Shown in pieces: positions 36,622-45,228 of a stretch of DNA of 64,000 bases (position 1 is the stretch's first letter; each line of letters starts with the position of its first letter). Both the position numbers and the translations under genes were made by a program. The notes under the pieces are model-generated. The model was not told the DNA's origin. It ran no database searches and worked only from the letters and a program-made list of their open reading frames with translations. Origin of the DNA: Bog-473 sp963788125 (lineage in GTDB: Bacteria > Actinomycetota > Acidimicrobiia > Acidimicrobiales > RAAP-2); the NCBI GenBank assembly GCA_963788125.1, contig CAWBFN010000002.1:2046001-2110000 (forward strand). Reading direction: 5' to 3'.

Positions 36622-37281
36622 ATGGCTCGACCCAAGCGGACCACCGCGCTCAGTAGGGACGCAATCGTCGATGAAGCTATCGGCATCGTCGCCGACGAGG
36701 GCCTCTCAGCCCTCACAATGCGAGCGGTGGCGGCACGGCTCGGCGTAACCCCTATGGCCGCCTATTACTACGTGGCCGACAAAGAAGAACTCATGAGCCT
36801 GATGTCCGAGCGGATCTCCTCTATGTCCGGTTCGCTCAGCCTCGAGTCGGAAGAGGACTGGGAGGGGGCCCTCACACTCTACCTGCTGAAGCTCTGGGAA
36901 AACTCGACCAAATACCCGGGGCTCGGAAGCTATCTGATCAACCAGCCCGACCTCGGGGTGACCTCCGAACGATTCAAATCCGAGGTCCGATTCTTCGAGG
37001 AGATCGGGTTTACGCCCAAGCGTGCCGGGTTGGCATGGTCTTTCGCCATGACCTACATCCACGGCCGCATCAGCGTGGATGCCCACTTGGCCCATCAGCC
37101 CGCGGCTCCGCGGCAAACCGGCTTACGGGCTCGTGACTACGTCGAATTCGGGATCAACTCCGTCGTAACTGCCCTGCGCATCATGCTCGAGTCCGACGCG
37201 GTAGCCGCGGCGGCATCTGACAATGGGTCACGACGCGGGGCTTCCCAGAAGGTCGCGACCCGGGCCGGTCGACCGGGCTGA
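36622..37281 (+). CDS. TetR family transcriptional regulator
   Basis: Regulator of 219 residues. Helix-turn-helix at about residues 11-60: LTMRAVAARLGVTPMAAYYYVADKEELM. The C-terminal domain resembles TetR_C-type ligand domains. The divergent position suggests control of the LLM gene at 36410. Its 3' end is convergent with the nitroreductase remnant and LivF, and the last 25 residues are low-complexity. Confidence 0.92.
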   Translation: MARPKRTTALSRDAIVDEAIGIVADEGLSALTMRAVAARLGVTPMAAYYYVADKEELMSLMSERISSMSGSLSLESEEDWEGALTLYLLKLWENSTKYPGLGSYLINQPDLGVTSERFKSEVRFFEEIGFTPKRAGLAWSFAMTYIHGRISVDAHLAHQPAAPRQTGLRARDYVEFGINSVVTALRIMLESDAVAAAASDNGSRRGASQKVATRAGRPG

Positions 37282-37310
37282 GCCAAACCCAACTGGCCGG
37301 GACGGGGTCT

Positions 37311-37339
37311 ATGGCGGCCAAGAGGTAGTCGATATCCAT
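37311..37339 (-). pseudogene. truncated nitroreductase 5' end
   Basis: The minus strand from ATG 37339 encodes MDIDYLLAA, matching the first residues of the intact nitroreductase at 28916 (26 of 29 bases identical to 29532-29560). Similarity stops after about ten codons. A GGGAG lies upstream and the livF stop is 20 bases before, so a nitroreductase gene once followed livF and was cut by a rearrangement; the TetR gene end now lies at the break. Confidence 0.6.
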
Positions 37340-37359
37340 AGCTATCGCTCCCGACCTCA

Positions 37360-38227
37360 CTAGGGTCCGGATGCAGGCGCGCCCTCGGAGGACGGCACAG
37401 CGTCGTCCGAATCGGCGATGCCACCATGGGACGCCACGGCCGCGCCTTCCGATGCCGCTGAGGCGGCTTCACCGAGGTAGCGGTCGAGCACTTCCTGGCC
37501 GGCCGCGGCCGAGGGGCCGCTCCATCCCACCAGCCCTCGGCTGAAGATCACGCAGTTGTCGGCGAAGGCCAGAGCCCGGTGGATGAACTGCTCGATGAGC
37601 ACGACGGCGATGCCCATCTCCCGCGCCCGCGGCCAGACTCTGGAAGACCTGGTCCACCATGAGCGGGGCCAGGCCGAGCGACATCTCGTCGGCGATGATG
37701 AGCTTGGGGCTCACCACCAGAGCACGGGCCATGGCCAGCATCTGCTGCTCGCCACCGGACAGGGATGAGGCCTGCTGCTGCTGGCGCTGACCGAGCACGG
37801 GGAACATCTCGACGGCCTGCTCAATGCCCGCTTGGCGCTCGGCGCGTCCCCCGAGCTGGCGGGTGGCCATGCGGAGGTTGTCGAGCACCGATAGCCCCGG
37901 AAAGATCCCTCGGCCCTCGGGGATGTAGGTGAGCCCGGCCCGGCGGATGCGGTGCGGCGCCCAGCCCCCGATGTCGCGATCGCCGAAGCGGATGCGCCCC
38001 CCCGAGGCCGGCACGAGACCCGAGACGGCTCGTCCGAAGGTGCTCTTGCCCGCCCCGTTGGGGCCCAAGATGGCCAGGGCACCCCCGCTCGGGACGGCCA
38101 GGGAGATATCGAAAAGGGCCTGGGAGGGCCCGTAGTGGACCTCGAGGTTCTCCACCACCAGCCCGTAGCCGCCGGTCTGGGACTTGGGCGCCTGGGCGGT
38201 GGCGGCCGGGGAAACTTCGGCGTTCAT
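37360..38227 (-). CDS. livF: Liv-type ABC ATP-binding protein (LivF), frameshifted
   Basis: LivF-type ATPase, about 289 residues if one base near 37629-37634 is removed. Walker A GPNGAGKST, PEGRGIFPGLSVLDNLRM, signature LSGGEQQM and Walker B KLIIADEMSLGLAP are before the break; MGIAVVLIEQFIHRALAFADN follows in another frame. The break is within an alternating G/C run, so a sequencing error is likely. The ATG overlaps the stop of livG (ATGA). The C-terminal 30 residues are Ala/Ser-rich and longer than usual. Confidence 0.87.
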
Positions 38228-39096
38228 CGGATCCCTTCGTGAGTGGAGGTGCGAGCGGTCACGTCCTCGTCGCCCAGGTAGGCGGCGCGCACAGCGGGAT
38301 CGGTACGGACGTGCTCGGGATTGCCCTGGGCTATGACAAGGCCGAAGTCCAAGACGTAGATGTGGCTGGAGAGGCTGAGCACCATACCGACGTCGTGCTC
38401 GACGAGCACCAAGGAGATGTTCTCCTCTTCGACCGTCCGCCGCAGCGCCGCCGCCAGGCGCTCGGCCTCGTGGACGTCGAGGCCGGCCAAGGGCTCGTCG
38501 AGGAGGATTACCGAGGGCCCGACAGCGAGGGCCCGGCCGACTTCGACGAGGCGGCTGGTCCCCAGGGGCAAGGTGGCGGCCAGCTGATTGGCGAAGGGGG
38601 TCAGCAAGAGCAGGTCGAGCAGGCCGTCGATCCGGTCGCGTTCCGCCCGGTCGGACCGCTTGAGGCACCCGGCCAAGAACATGTCCTTCCACAGCCGGGA
38701 ACGGGCGTGGCGCACCCTGTAGGCCAGCACCAGGTGCTCGCGGACGGTGAGGCCCATGAACAGCTCGGGCTGCTGGAAGGTTCGGGCCAGGCCCCGGCGG
38801 GCCCGGCCCTGGGGGGAGATCTTGGTCACGTTCTCACCGGCCAGGTACACCGAGCCGGTGTTGGGCCGCAGCAACCCCGACAGCACCCCGAAGAGGGTGG
38901 ACTTGCCGGCGCCGTTGGGGCCAACCAGCCCGACGATGGTGGCCGGGGGGACCGCGAGGTCGACGTTGGAGAGGGCTGTCAAACCGCCGAAGCGGACCGA
39001 CACATTGGTGGCCCAAAGGAGCGTCCCGGAACCGCCGACGCCCGGCTTTGCCGATCGAGCATCGTCGGCGACCGTCATCGGCGGGTGATCGTTCAT
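38224..39096 (-). CDS. livG: Liv-type ABC ATP-binding protein (LivG)
   Basis: LivG-type ATPase of 290 residues. Walker A GPNGAGKSTLFGVLSG, Walker B VILLDEPLAGLD and the H-loop in LVLVEHDVGMV. The signature reads LPLGTSRLVEVGRAL in place of LSGGQ, a divergence also seen in the ATPase part of the fusion at 17590. The ATG at 39096 overlaps the permease stop and its own stop overlaps the livF start, so three genes are coupled by four-base overlaps. Confidence 0.94.
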   Translation of the reverse strand: MNDHPPMTVADDARSAKPGVGGSGTLLWATNVSVRFGGLTALSNVDLAVPPATIVGLVGPNGAGKSTLFGVLSGLLRPNTGSVYLAGENVTKISPQGRARRGLARTFQQPELFMGLTVREHLVLAYRVRHARSRLWKDMFLAGCLKRSDRAERDRIDGLLDLLLLTPFANQLAATLPLGTSRLVEVGRALAVGPSVILLDEPLAGLDVHEAERLAAALRRTVEEENISLVLVEHDVGMVLSLSSHIYVLDFGLVIAQGNPEHVRTDPAVRAAYLGDEDVTARTSTHEGIR

Positions 39097-41129
39097 GGTC
39101 CGCTCATCGGTCGGGATCCGCCCACCCCACCTATGGCGGAGGCCACGGTGGTCGGCTCGGGCTTGGGCTCGAGCGCCGGCTCCGGCGGTTCCGAGGGCGC
39201 ACTGGGGAGGCCACCGCGCCGGGTGACCTTGGTCCAGGCCCACCGGACGTGGCGCGCCTGCATGGCCAGGGTGCCCTCGGGGTTCTTGGCCACCGCGACG
39301 GCGCCCAGTCCAAAGAGCACCGGCGGCACGTTGGCCCAGGATTTTGGGAGATAGACCAGGACCAGGGCGGGCACGATGACGTAGGAGATGCCGGCCAAGA
39401 GGGCGGCCAGGTTCGAGCGGATGCCCAAGGTGACCAGCACCGCCAGCCACACCACCCCAGTCAAGGTGTCGTAGTTGGTCGACAGGGCGATCCCGAGGGA
39501 CATTGCCAGCATTGCCCCCCCAATGCCTGCGACGAAGGCGGCCAGACCGGCGACCAGCACCTTCATCTGGAGGACGCTGATCCCGAGGGTCTTGGACCCC
39601 GGCTCGCTCCAGCGGACCGCGTTGAGGGCCAGCCCGCTGGTCGAGCGTCGGAGGTTCACTATGACCAGTGCCACGACGGCGAAGATAGCGAGGGCCAGGT
39701 AGTCAAAGGCCTTGGGTCCCGATACGAACTGCGGCGGGGTGACGTTGATGCCGATCCCGCTGTTCTGGAAGAGTTGGCGGCTGAAGATGAGATCCTCGAA
39801 CAACAGCCCGAAGATGAGGGTGACCAGGGCCACGTAGAGGTTGCCCAGCCGGATGGTCAAGAAGCCGATCACCACCCCGAAGGGCGCCGCCACGACGCCA
39901 CCCAGCACCACCGCGGCCATCATCGGCCAGCCGTGGTTGACCACCAAGATGGCCATGGTGAACCCGCCGATGCCGGCGAAGGTCGCCTGGCAGAGCCAGA
40001 TCATGCCTCCCTCGCCGGTCACCAAGGTGAAGGACAGGAAGATGATCCCGTAGCTGATGCCCTGGCCGACTGCACCCACCCAGAAGCTGTGCAGTACCAG
40101 TGGCAGGATGCACACCAGGGCGAACCCGAAGACCCCCGAGCGCCACCCGAATGCCCTGGCCGCCGGCTCGCCGCTGGTGCTGGCGGCGATCTGGGCCTCG
40201 CCCTGGGGCGTGATGGCCCGGTCCAAGGCCCCGCCCACCCCAGCCGACTCGTCGACCCCGCCGTTTCGGATCATGAAGTAGATGAGGAAGATGGCGGTGA
40301 AGATGAAGGGGATGGACGGCAGCACCGCCGCGGTGAACGAGCTCGACGGCGGCAGCCAGTACTGGACGAGGGCCCCGGCGATCCCCATGGCCAGCCCGAC
40401 GGCCACCGCCACGGGCAGGCTGCGCAGCTTGGCCGCCACCACCGCGGCGAACGCCGCCACCATGAGGAGGGTGAAGCCCGCTGGGTCCAAGCCGATGATC
40501 GGGGCCGACAGCACCCCCACCAACCCGGCCAGGCCGACGCTGACCGCCCAGACCCCGACCGACACCGCGTCGGGGCTGGTCCCCGACAACGAGGTCATGG
40601 CCGGAGAGTCGACCATGGCCCGGACCCGCAAGCCCACGTCGGAGTAGCGCAGGACCAGGGCACCCACGACCACGATGGCTATCACGCAGCCGTAAACGAT
40701 GATCTGGTCCATCGTTACCGGCGCGCCCAGGAATTTAAAGACCCGGACCGGTTGGGGGGCCAGGCCCGGAGCCTGGAGGATGGTCTGGTTCCCGAAGACG
40801 ATCGTGCACAGCGGGGGGAGGGCCACCGAGATGCCCAAGGTGGCCACCACCTTCACCAGCACGGAGGACAGCCGTAGGAACCGGAACAGGGCGAAGTACA
40901 AGAAGATGCCCAAGGCGGGCCCCAAACCGAGGATCGAGAGCAGCCCAGCCGGCAGGATGGCCCAGTTGTGCTGGGAGTTCAAGAAGTAGTAGAAGCGGGC
41001 GATCGTGTAGGCCAGTGCGCCGAAGCTGAAGTTAAGGACGCCCGCCGACAGGTATGTGACGACGAGTCCAGCCGAGGCGATTGCGTAGATGCCGCCCAAC
41101 ACCAACCCGGCAATTACGAACTGGAGCAC
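39093..41129 (-). CDS. fused Liv-type permease (LivH-LivM)
   Basis: Integral membrane protein of 678 residues joining LivH-like (residues 1 to about 300: GLVVTYLSAGVLNFSFGALAY) and LivM-like (about 350-625: GMIWLCQATFAGIGGFTMA) permeases, each with multiple hydrophobic helices. A cytoplasmic linker lies around 300-345, and a Pro/Glu-rich tail after about 640 replaces the ATPase that is fused in the paralogue at 17590. GTG 41129 follows GGGGGGAGCA. The coding DNA is strikingly GC-rich compared with the adjacent binding-protein gene. Confidence 0.94.
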   Translation of the reverse strand: MLQFVIAGLVLGGIYAIASAGLVVTYLSAGVLNFSFGALAYTIARFYYFLNSQHNWAILPAGLLSILGLGPALGIFLYFALFRFLRLSSVLVKVVATLGISVALPPLCTIVFGNQTILQAPGLAPQPVRVFKFLGAPVTMDQIIVYGCVIAIVVVGALVLRYSDVGLRVRAMVDSPAMTSLSGTSPDAVSVGVWAVSVGLAGLVGVLSAPIIGLDPAGFTLLMVAAFAAVVAAKLRSLPVAVAVGLAMGIAGALVQYWLPPSSSFTAAVLPSIPFIFTAIFLIYFMIRNGGVDESAGVGGALDRAITPQGEAQIAASTSGEPAARAFGWRSGVFGFALVCILPLVLHSFWVGAVGQGISYGIIFLSFTLVTGEGGMIWLCQATFAGIGGFTMAILVVNHGWPMMAAVVLGGVVAAPFGVVIGFLTIRLGNLYVALVTLIFGLLFEDLIFSRQLFQNSGIGINVTPPQFVSGPKAFDYLALAIFAVVALVIVNLRRSTSGLALNAVRWSEPGSKTLGISVLQMKVLVAGLAAFVAGIGGAMLAMSLGIALSTNYDTLTGVVWLAVLVTLGIRSNLAALLAGISYVIVPALVLVYLPKSWANVPPVLFGLGAVAVAKNPEGTLAMQARHVRWAWTKVTRRGGLPSAPSEPPEPALEPKPEPTTVASAIGGVGGSRPMSGP

Positions 41130-41327
41130 TGCTCCCCCCCTGTCCCGGATCTCGCCTGCCGAAGTAGTGATCGATCGGAGGGTTTGCCTTTCACGGTGAA
41201 CTCAGTTCGACCCCGTGGATCGCGCGGACTTGCCGCCCCGGCCCGTGATGACCGATCGTTCCGCCGAAAGACCGAGGTCGCCTGGGATTGCACTGAAGCA
41301 TCGACCAAATACCCCTTGCCTGGACTG

Positions 41328-42563
41328 CTAGAGATTGGAGGGTACCGTCGCGCAGAACGGCTTGCCGTTGTTCACGTACACGAACTTCGTACCCTCCACC
41401 TTGGTAAACCAACTGCAGTACTTCGAATCGGCCGTCCCGAAGTGGTCGAGCCCGATCGGTCCTGGCAACAATCCATTGTCAGTCCAGTTCTTCACCGTGA
41501 GCATGTGCTTGATGAACTCCGCTTGCGTCGGGTTCGCACTACCCGTGAGCTTGAGACCCTCATAGATGTAGGTCATTGCCAAATACGCTTCAAAGGTGGT
41601 GTAGCTCGGGGGTGGCCCGACTTTGTAGCTGGGTTCCACGGCGTGAAGCCTCTCCTCAAAAAGCACGGATTGCGGATTGGTGAGTGGCGGCTCCGGCGTC
41701 AAGAAGTAGGACCCTTGCACCGCGGCGGTATCGGTGGAACTGTCAAAGATGGAGGTGTCAGGGGGATCCCAGCTGAGGGACTTGATGTTGGTCAGTCCCT
41801 CTGCCCGCATCGTGGTTAGGAATTCGAGGAACGTCGAGGTTCCACACGAGCAGACCATCCCGTCCACCCCGGCAGTATTTTTCATCTGCAGGACATCAGC
41901 GGTTGGGTCAAAGGGACCGTAAGGCACCGTAAGGTTTTCGTAACCCATTTGGAGACCCTGGTCTTGTAGTGCCGTCTTGAAGTCCTCGACGGTCTTGATC
42001 GACGAGGGCGAGATGCTGAGGGCCAAGCCGGCGATATCCTTGGCACCGACGCTCTTGAACAAGGGGACACTTTGGACTTGAAGTCCTTCGTGGTTCGAAT
42101 CCACGTCGCCGCGGATGTCGAACATGTTGGTGAAGGGTTGCTCTCCATATTCGGGGCCGTCGGTGACACCGCCGAACACTGGGATCCCGGCCTGCTCAAC
42201 CGGCCGGTCGTCGGTGAAGAAGAAGTCGCTGTTCGAGATGATGGCGAACACACCTTTGCTGACGAGGAGGTTGATGGCGGCTTGCGCGCCGGCGGGCCCG
42301 GACATGTCATCCTCGTTAATCAGCTGCAGGGGATGCCCCTTATAGCCGCCTTGCTCGTTGATCGCCTTGATGAAGGCCTCGGCTCCGTCCTGGCTGTTGC
42401 TCGAACCTGCGGAAAGGGCGCCCGTCTCCGGAGCGACGTACCCGATCGTGATCGGGGACTCCTTCGACGCCGCCTGGCTGGGCGCGGTCAGCGGAGTCGC
42501 CACCGAAACCCCCAATGCGAGCCCAAGAACGGCGATGAACCTCGTCATGAACCGAACAGTCAC
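41328..42563 (-). CDS. Liv-type ABC transporter substrate-binding protein
   Basis: Secreted binding protein of 411 residues. An N-terminal signal (FIAVLGLALGVSVATPLTAPSQA) with a likely cleavage near residue 32 and no lipobox Cys. ITIGYVAPETGALSAGSSNSQDG and FFFTDDRPVEQAGIPVFGG are peripla_BP_6 segments. The C-terminal KPFC motif after a GTKFVYVNN strand recurs in the protein at 61118, and a CSC pair lies mid-protein, so disulfides are plausible. GTG 42563 or ATG 42548 may be the start. It precedes the LivHM-G-F genes by about 200 bases and should feed that transporter. Its DNA is much less GC-rich than theirs. Confidence 0.93.
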   Translation of the reverse strand: MTVRFMTRFIAVLGLALGVSVATPLTAPSQAASKESPITIGYVAPETGALSAGSSNSQDGAEAFIKAINEQGGYKGHPLQLINEDDMSGPAGAQAAINLLVSKGVFAIISNSDFFFTDDRPVEQAGIPVFGGVTDGPEYGEQPFTNMFDIRGDVDSNHEGLQVQSVPLFKSVGAKDIAGLALSISPSSIKTVEDFKTALQDQGLQMGYENLTVPYGPFDPTADVLQMKNTAGVDGMVCSCGTSTFLEFLTTMRAEGLTNIKSLSWDPPDTSIFDSSTDTAAVQGSYFLTPEPPLTNPQSVLFEERLHAVEPSYKVGPPPSYTTFEAYLAMTYIYEGLKLTGSANPTQAEFIKHMLTVKNWTDNGLLPGPIGLDHFGTADSKYCSWFTKVEGTKFVYVNNGKPFCATVPSNL

Positions 42564-42574
42564 AATCCCCCCTT

Positions 42575-42614
42575 ATGTTGTTGCCACGACAACATCTTTC
42601 TACCTTGTAGAAAG
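42575..42614. promoter_or_regulatory. two adjacent inverted repeats upstream of binding-protein gene
   Basis: ATGTTGT-N7-ACAACAT (42575-42595) is followed directly by CTTTCTAC-CTT-GTAGAAAG (42596-42614). Both are perfect. They lie 12 bases before the binding-protein start on the minus strand, so they overlap its leader or promoter. TetR-like operators or the border of the adjacent ISL3 remnant are the two readings. Confidence 0.45.
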
Positions 42615-42743
42615 GTAGACGTCGGCGACTTGTTCGTCAACCGCTGTGCCGACGAAGTGCGACGCTGGGTGCAACCGGAGACACTGGTCCACTATGAGCA
42701 CAAGGGCGACCCGCTCTATCGCATCCGCCGGCTGGTGCTCACG
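42615..42743 (+). mobile_element. ISL3-family transposase remnant
   Basis: One plus-strand frame encodes a fragment of about 43 residues, including NRCADEVRRWVQPETL and HKGDPLYRIRRLVL, that matches the middle of actinobacterial ISL3 transposases (typical: DDVRRRxQxxTLGHRGRKxDPLYRIRRLL). No start, DDE core or terminal repeats remain. It is therefore a decayed fragment marking an old insertion between the binding-protein gene and the amidohydrolase. Confidence 0.7.
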
Positions 42744-42898
42744 ACGGTGGGCACCTCAATGATCCGCCATGACGCTGCGCTATGGGCGCCGCAACTTCGA
42801 CCGCTGCTGCTCCGAGTCCCCCTTCAGGCCGCCGGAGTCCCCCGGTGCCCCGTGCGTCGGCCGAACACGAAGAACGTGCGGACTCGCCCGGAAGCCCC

Positions 42899-42928
42899 TT
42901 GACTGTCTTTTCGTATCTCATTTATGTT
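42899..42928 (+). promoter_or_regulatory. sigma70-like promoter upstream of amidohydrolase
   Basis: TTGACT (42899-42904) and TATGTT (42923-42928) are separated by 18 bases and lie 80 bases before the ATG at 43008. This is the best housekeeping-type promoter I see in the window, in an AT-rich patch beside the transposase remnant. Confidence 0.45.
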
Positions 42929-43007
42929 TAGGTCAGGCCGGCGGTTTCGATCGGCTCAAGGAGCGACGTGCAGAGCCTGGGCGATCTCACCTACTGCAAC
43001 AAACCCG

Positions 43008-44132
43008 ATGACGGCTGTTGAAGTGCCGGTGGATGTTGACGTCACGGGGACGGGGCTCCTCGATGCTGACGGCCATCTCTTCGAGGATTTCCAGGCGATC
43101 ATTGACAGGCTGCCCTCCCCATATCGCGAGAAGAAGGAGGCGGAATTCTCCTTCATGGGGCAGCGCAGCGTGTTCCCGCCGATCGGTTTCCTGAACGCAA
43201 CACCATTCGAGCAGAAAGCGGTCCTTGACCGCCAGCCGCAGGAGACGGGCAGGACGCCGGAGTCGTGGCTTTACTTCCTCGATGCCGTCGGCATCGAGCA
43301 GACCGTCCTTTATCCGACCTTCGGCCAGACGGTCCACCGCTCCCGCGACTTCGACTACGCGATCGCGGTCTGCCGGGCGTACAACGACTGGGTCGCTGAC
43401 ACCTACCTCCGGCACCCCTCGGGGAGGTTCCGAGCGGTCGCGCTCATCCCGATGCAACTGCCCTCGGCCGCCGTCGAGGAGCTGAAGCGCGCGGTCAAAC
43501 AGCTCGGGTTTGTGGGATCGGTCACCCAGGCGCACGGGCTGCCGAACCACCTGGGCAGCGAGTTCTACTACCCGGTGTACGAGGCGTGTCAGGACCTCGA
43601 CGTCGGCATCGCGTTCCACGGCGCCGGCTTTGAGGGTCTCGGGTTCGACGACTTCAACGTGTTCGTGGGCGCCCACGCTCTCGGCCACCCCATCGGGCAA
43701 CTCATCGCGCTTGCCGGGATGCTGTTCAACAACGTATTTGAAACCTTCCCTGGTCTGCGCACGGCGTACCTGGAGGCGGGCGCGGGATGGATCCTGATGG
43801 CAGGTGAACGCTTCACCGAGTCGTACAAGGCTCTTCGTCCGATCTCGCCGCGCGTCCTGCAGCTCAAGGAGGGCACGTCGGTCATCGACTACCTGCGCGA
43901 GCTCATGTCGCAGGGCCGGATCGTGTTGGGGTGCGAGGGCGGGGAGCACCACCTGGCGAGCGCCGTCGACTATCTCGGCTGCCAGCCCTTCATGTACGTG
44001 TCGGACTTCCCGCACGAGGTGAGCGTCGAGTCCTGCAAGCACGAGCTCGAGGAGCTCAGCCTGCTCGAGCTCGACGACGAGGCGAAGCGCCTCCTCAGGG
44101 GCGGCACGGCGCGCAAGTTCTACCGGCTCTGA
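43008..44132 (+). CDS. amidohydrolase_2 (ACMSD-like) family hydrolase
   Basis: Hydrolase of 374 residues. DADGHLFEDF at the N-terminus, AFHGAGFEGLGFDDF in the middle and MYVSDFPHEVS near residue 330 carry the metal and catalytic residues. The late motif is SDFPHE where most paralogues have SDYPHxEG, and the GCEGGEHHLASAV segment before it is distinctive, so this is the most divergent of the six. ATG 43008 lacks a clear ribosome binding site. Convergent with the TauD-type gene, 22 bases apart. Confidence 0.9.
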   Translation: MTAVEVPVDVDVTGTGLLDADGHLFEDFQAIIDRLPSPYREKKEAEFSFMGQRSVFPPIGFLNATPFEQKAVLDRQPQETGRTPESWLYFLDAVGIEQTVLYPTFGQTVHRSRDFDYAIAVCRAYNDWVADTYLRHPSGRFRAVALIPMQLPSAAVEELKRAVKQLGFVGSVTQAHGLPNHLGSEFYYPVYEACQDLDVGIAFHGAGFEGLGFDDFNVFVGAHALGHPIGQLIALAGMLFNNVFETFPGLRTAYLEAGAGWILMAGERFTESYKALRPISPRVLQLKEGTSVIDYLRELMSQGRIVLGCEGGEHHLASAVDYLGCQPFMYVSDFPHEVSVESCKHELEELSLLELDDEAKRLLRGGTARKFYRL

Positions 44133-44154
44133 GTTGAGCGGCCGGCCGAGACCG

Positions 44155-45009
44155 TCAGGCGATGGGCTCCTCACCTTGGAGCATGGTCCGGTGCAGCAGC
44201 CGACCACTGTCGGCTTCATAAGGGAGTGCTCGGTGGAGCGTGCCCGTGTTGTCCCACATAACGAGATCCCCGACCTTCCAGTCGTGGTGGCATACGAACT
44301 GGGGCTGGGTCGCCCAATCCCGCAACCGCACGAGTAGATCCATACTCTCGGCTGGCTCCAGCCCGACCACGTACGCCGCGGTCGATCCGATCACCAGTGA
44401 CTTGCGCCCTGAGCGATGGTTCCACACGAGCGGCTGCTCGCGTGCCGGCACCCTTCGCGCTCCTGAGAAGGCCTCATAGGAGGGCTCAGGGTTCACGTAT
44501 CGCTGAAGAGCCCAGTTGGCATGCACGACCTTGAGGCCTCCGAGCGCTTCTTTGTCGGAATCGGGAAGGGCATCGTACGCTGCGTAGGTGTTGCACCACT
44601 CGGTGGCACCGCCACCCGGTGGCAGATAGCGGGCGGTCAGAATCGAAGCCAGGATGGGGACCTCGTGCATTGAGCCGTCGAGGTGCCAGAAGAACGAAGT
44701 CCGAAGGTACTCTCCGATGGGATTGACGGTCGGGTCGAGGCTGACTTTGAAGATGGCCTGCTTTTCCCCGTTGGCCTGGGCCACACCGTTGTTCTCGAAC
44801 GCCTGAGTCCCCAGTGTCCGGGTGAAGACAATTTGTTGGTGGTCGTCGAAGCCAACGCCGGGAAAGACGAGGACACTCCGTTGTTCGAACAGGGCGCGTA
44901 GGTCCTGCGCGAATCGACCACTGAGTAGGGTCTCGGGGTCGGCATCGATCGCCGTGCCGACGAGCGGGCTCAGCTCACGGGTGGCGAGGGCGGATTCAGC
45001 GGCCAGCAT
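44155..45009 (-). CDS. TauD/TfdA family Fe(II)/2-oxoglutarate dioxygenase
   Basis: Dioxygenase of 284 residues. The iron facial triad is visible: H109-x-D111 in FWHLDGSMHE and His259 in TGTLHRALPY; Arg270 or Arg274 would bind 2-oxoglutarate. Family members hydroxylate sulfonates, phenoxyacetates, carnitine-like compounds and others. ATG 45009 is preferred; a TTG at 45021 adds four residues. Divergent from the P450 gene at 45229 over a 219-base region that contains AT-rich promoter elements. Confidence 0.92.
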   Translation of the reverse strand: MLAAESALATRELSPLVGTAIDADPETLLSGRFAQDLRALFEQRSVLVFPGVGFDDHQQIVFTRTLGTQAFENNGVAQANGEKQAIFKVSLDPTVNPIGEYLRTSFFWHLDGSMHEVPILASILTARYLPPGGGATEWCNTYAAYDALPDSDKEALGGLKVVHANWALQRYVNPEPSYEAFSGARRVPAREQPLVWNHRSGRKSLVIGSTAAYVVGLEPAESMDLLVRLRDWATQPQFVCHHDWKVGDLVMWDNTGTLHRALPYEADSGRLLHRTMLQGEEPIA

Positions 45010-45195
45010 ATGTTCTTGCAACGTCTGTCTTCTGAAAGGCTTGGTCGTTCATTGTGGCCTTTTCTGTCTGACTGGTATTTTCGTCCTGAGGTTTCTTTGT
45101 CCGAAAAATGGTGTCCGAAGGTGTCAAGCGGACCGTGGTCGCGCCGGAACTACCGTCCACACCCTACCGGAGTCGGTTATTGCATATGTAGTAAC

Positions 45196-45210
45196 TTGTA
45201 CGCAGTAAGG
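45196..45210 (+). promoter_or_regulatory. TTGTACGCAGTAAGG element before P450 gene
   Basis: Lies about 20 bases before the GTG of the P450 gene, in an AT-richer stretch with CATATGTAGTAA just upstream. It resembles the elements at 4744-4758 and 23331-23350. It may be a promoter -10 region or a regulator site. Confidence 0.3.
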
Positions 45211-45228
45211 CAACCTTGGAGGACCGGC

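Noticed and set aside
36411..36716. N-terminal extension of the LLM oxidoreductase
   Set aside because: The added residues have no family similarity and overlap the TetR gene's promoter and first codons; a GTG with ribosome binding site exists at 36410.
39048..40877. 609-codon open frame on the plus strand
   Set aside because: Antisense to the LivHM fusion gene; rich in Gly, His, Gln and Asp with no recognisable domain. The minus strand clearly encodes the permease.
41130..41327. Small gene or regulatory RNA between permease and binding-protein genes
   Set aside because: I saw no supported frame, strong hairpin or promoter in these 198 bases.
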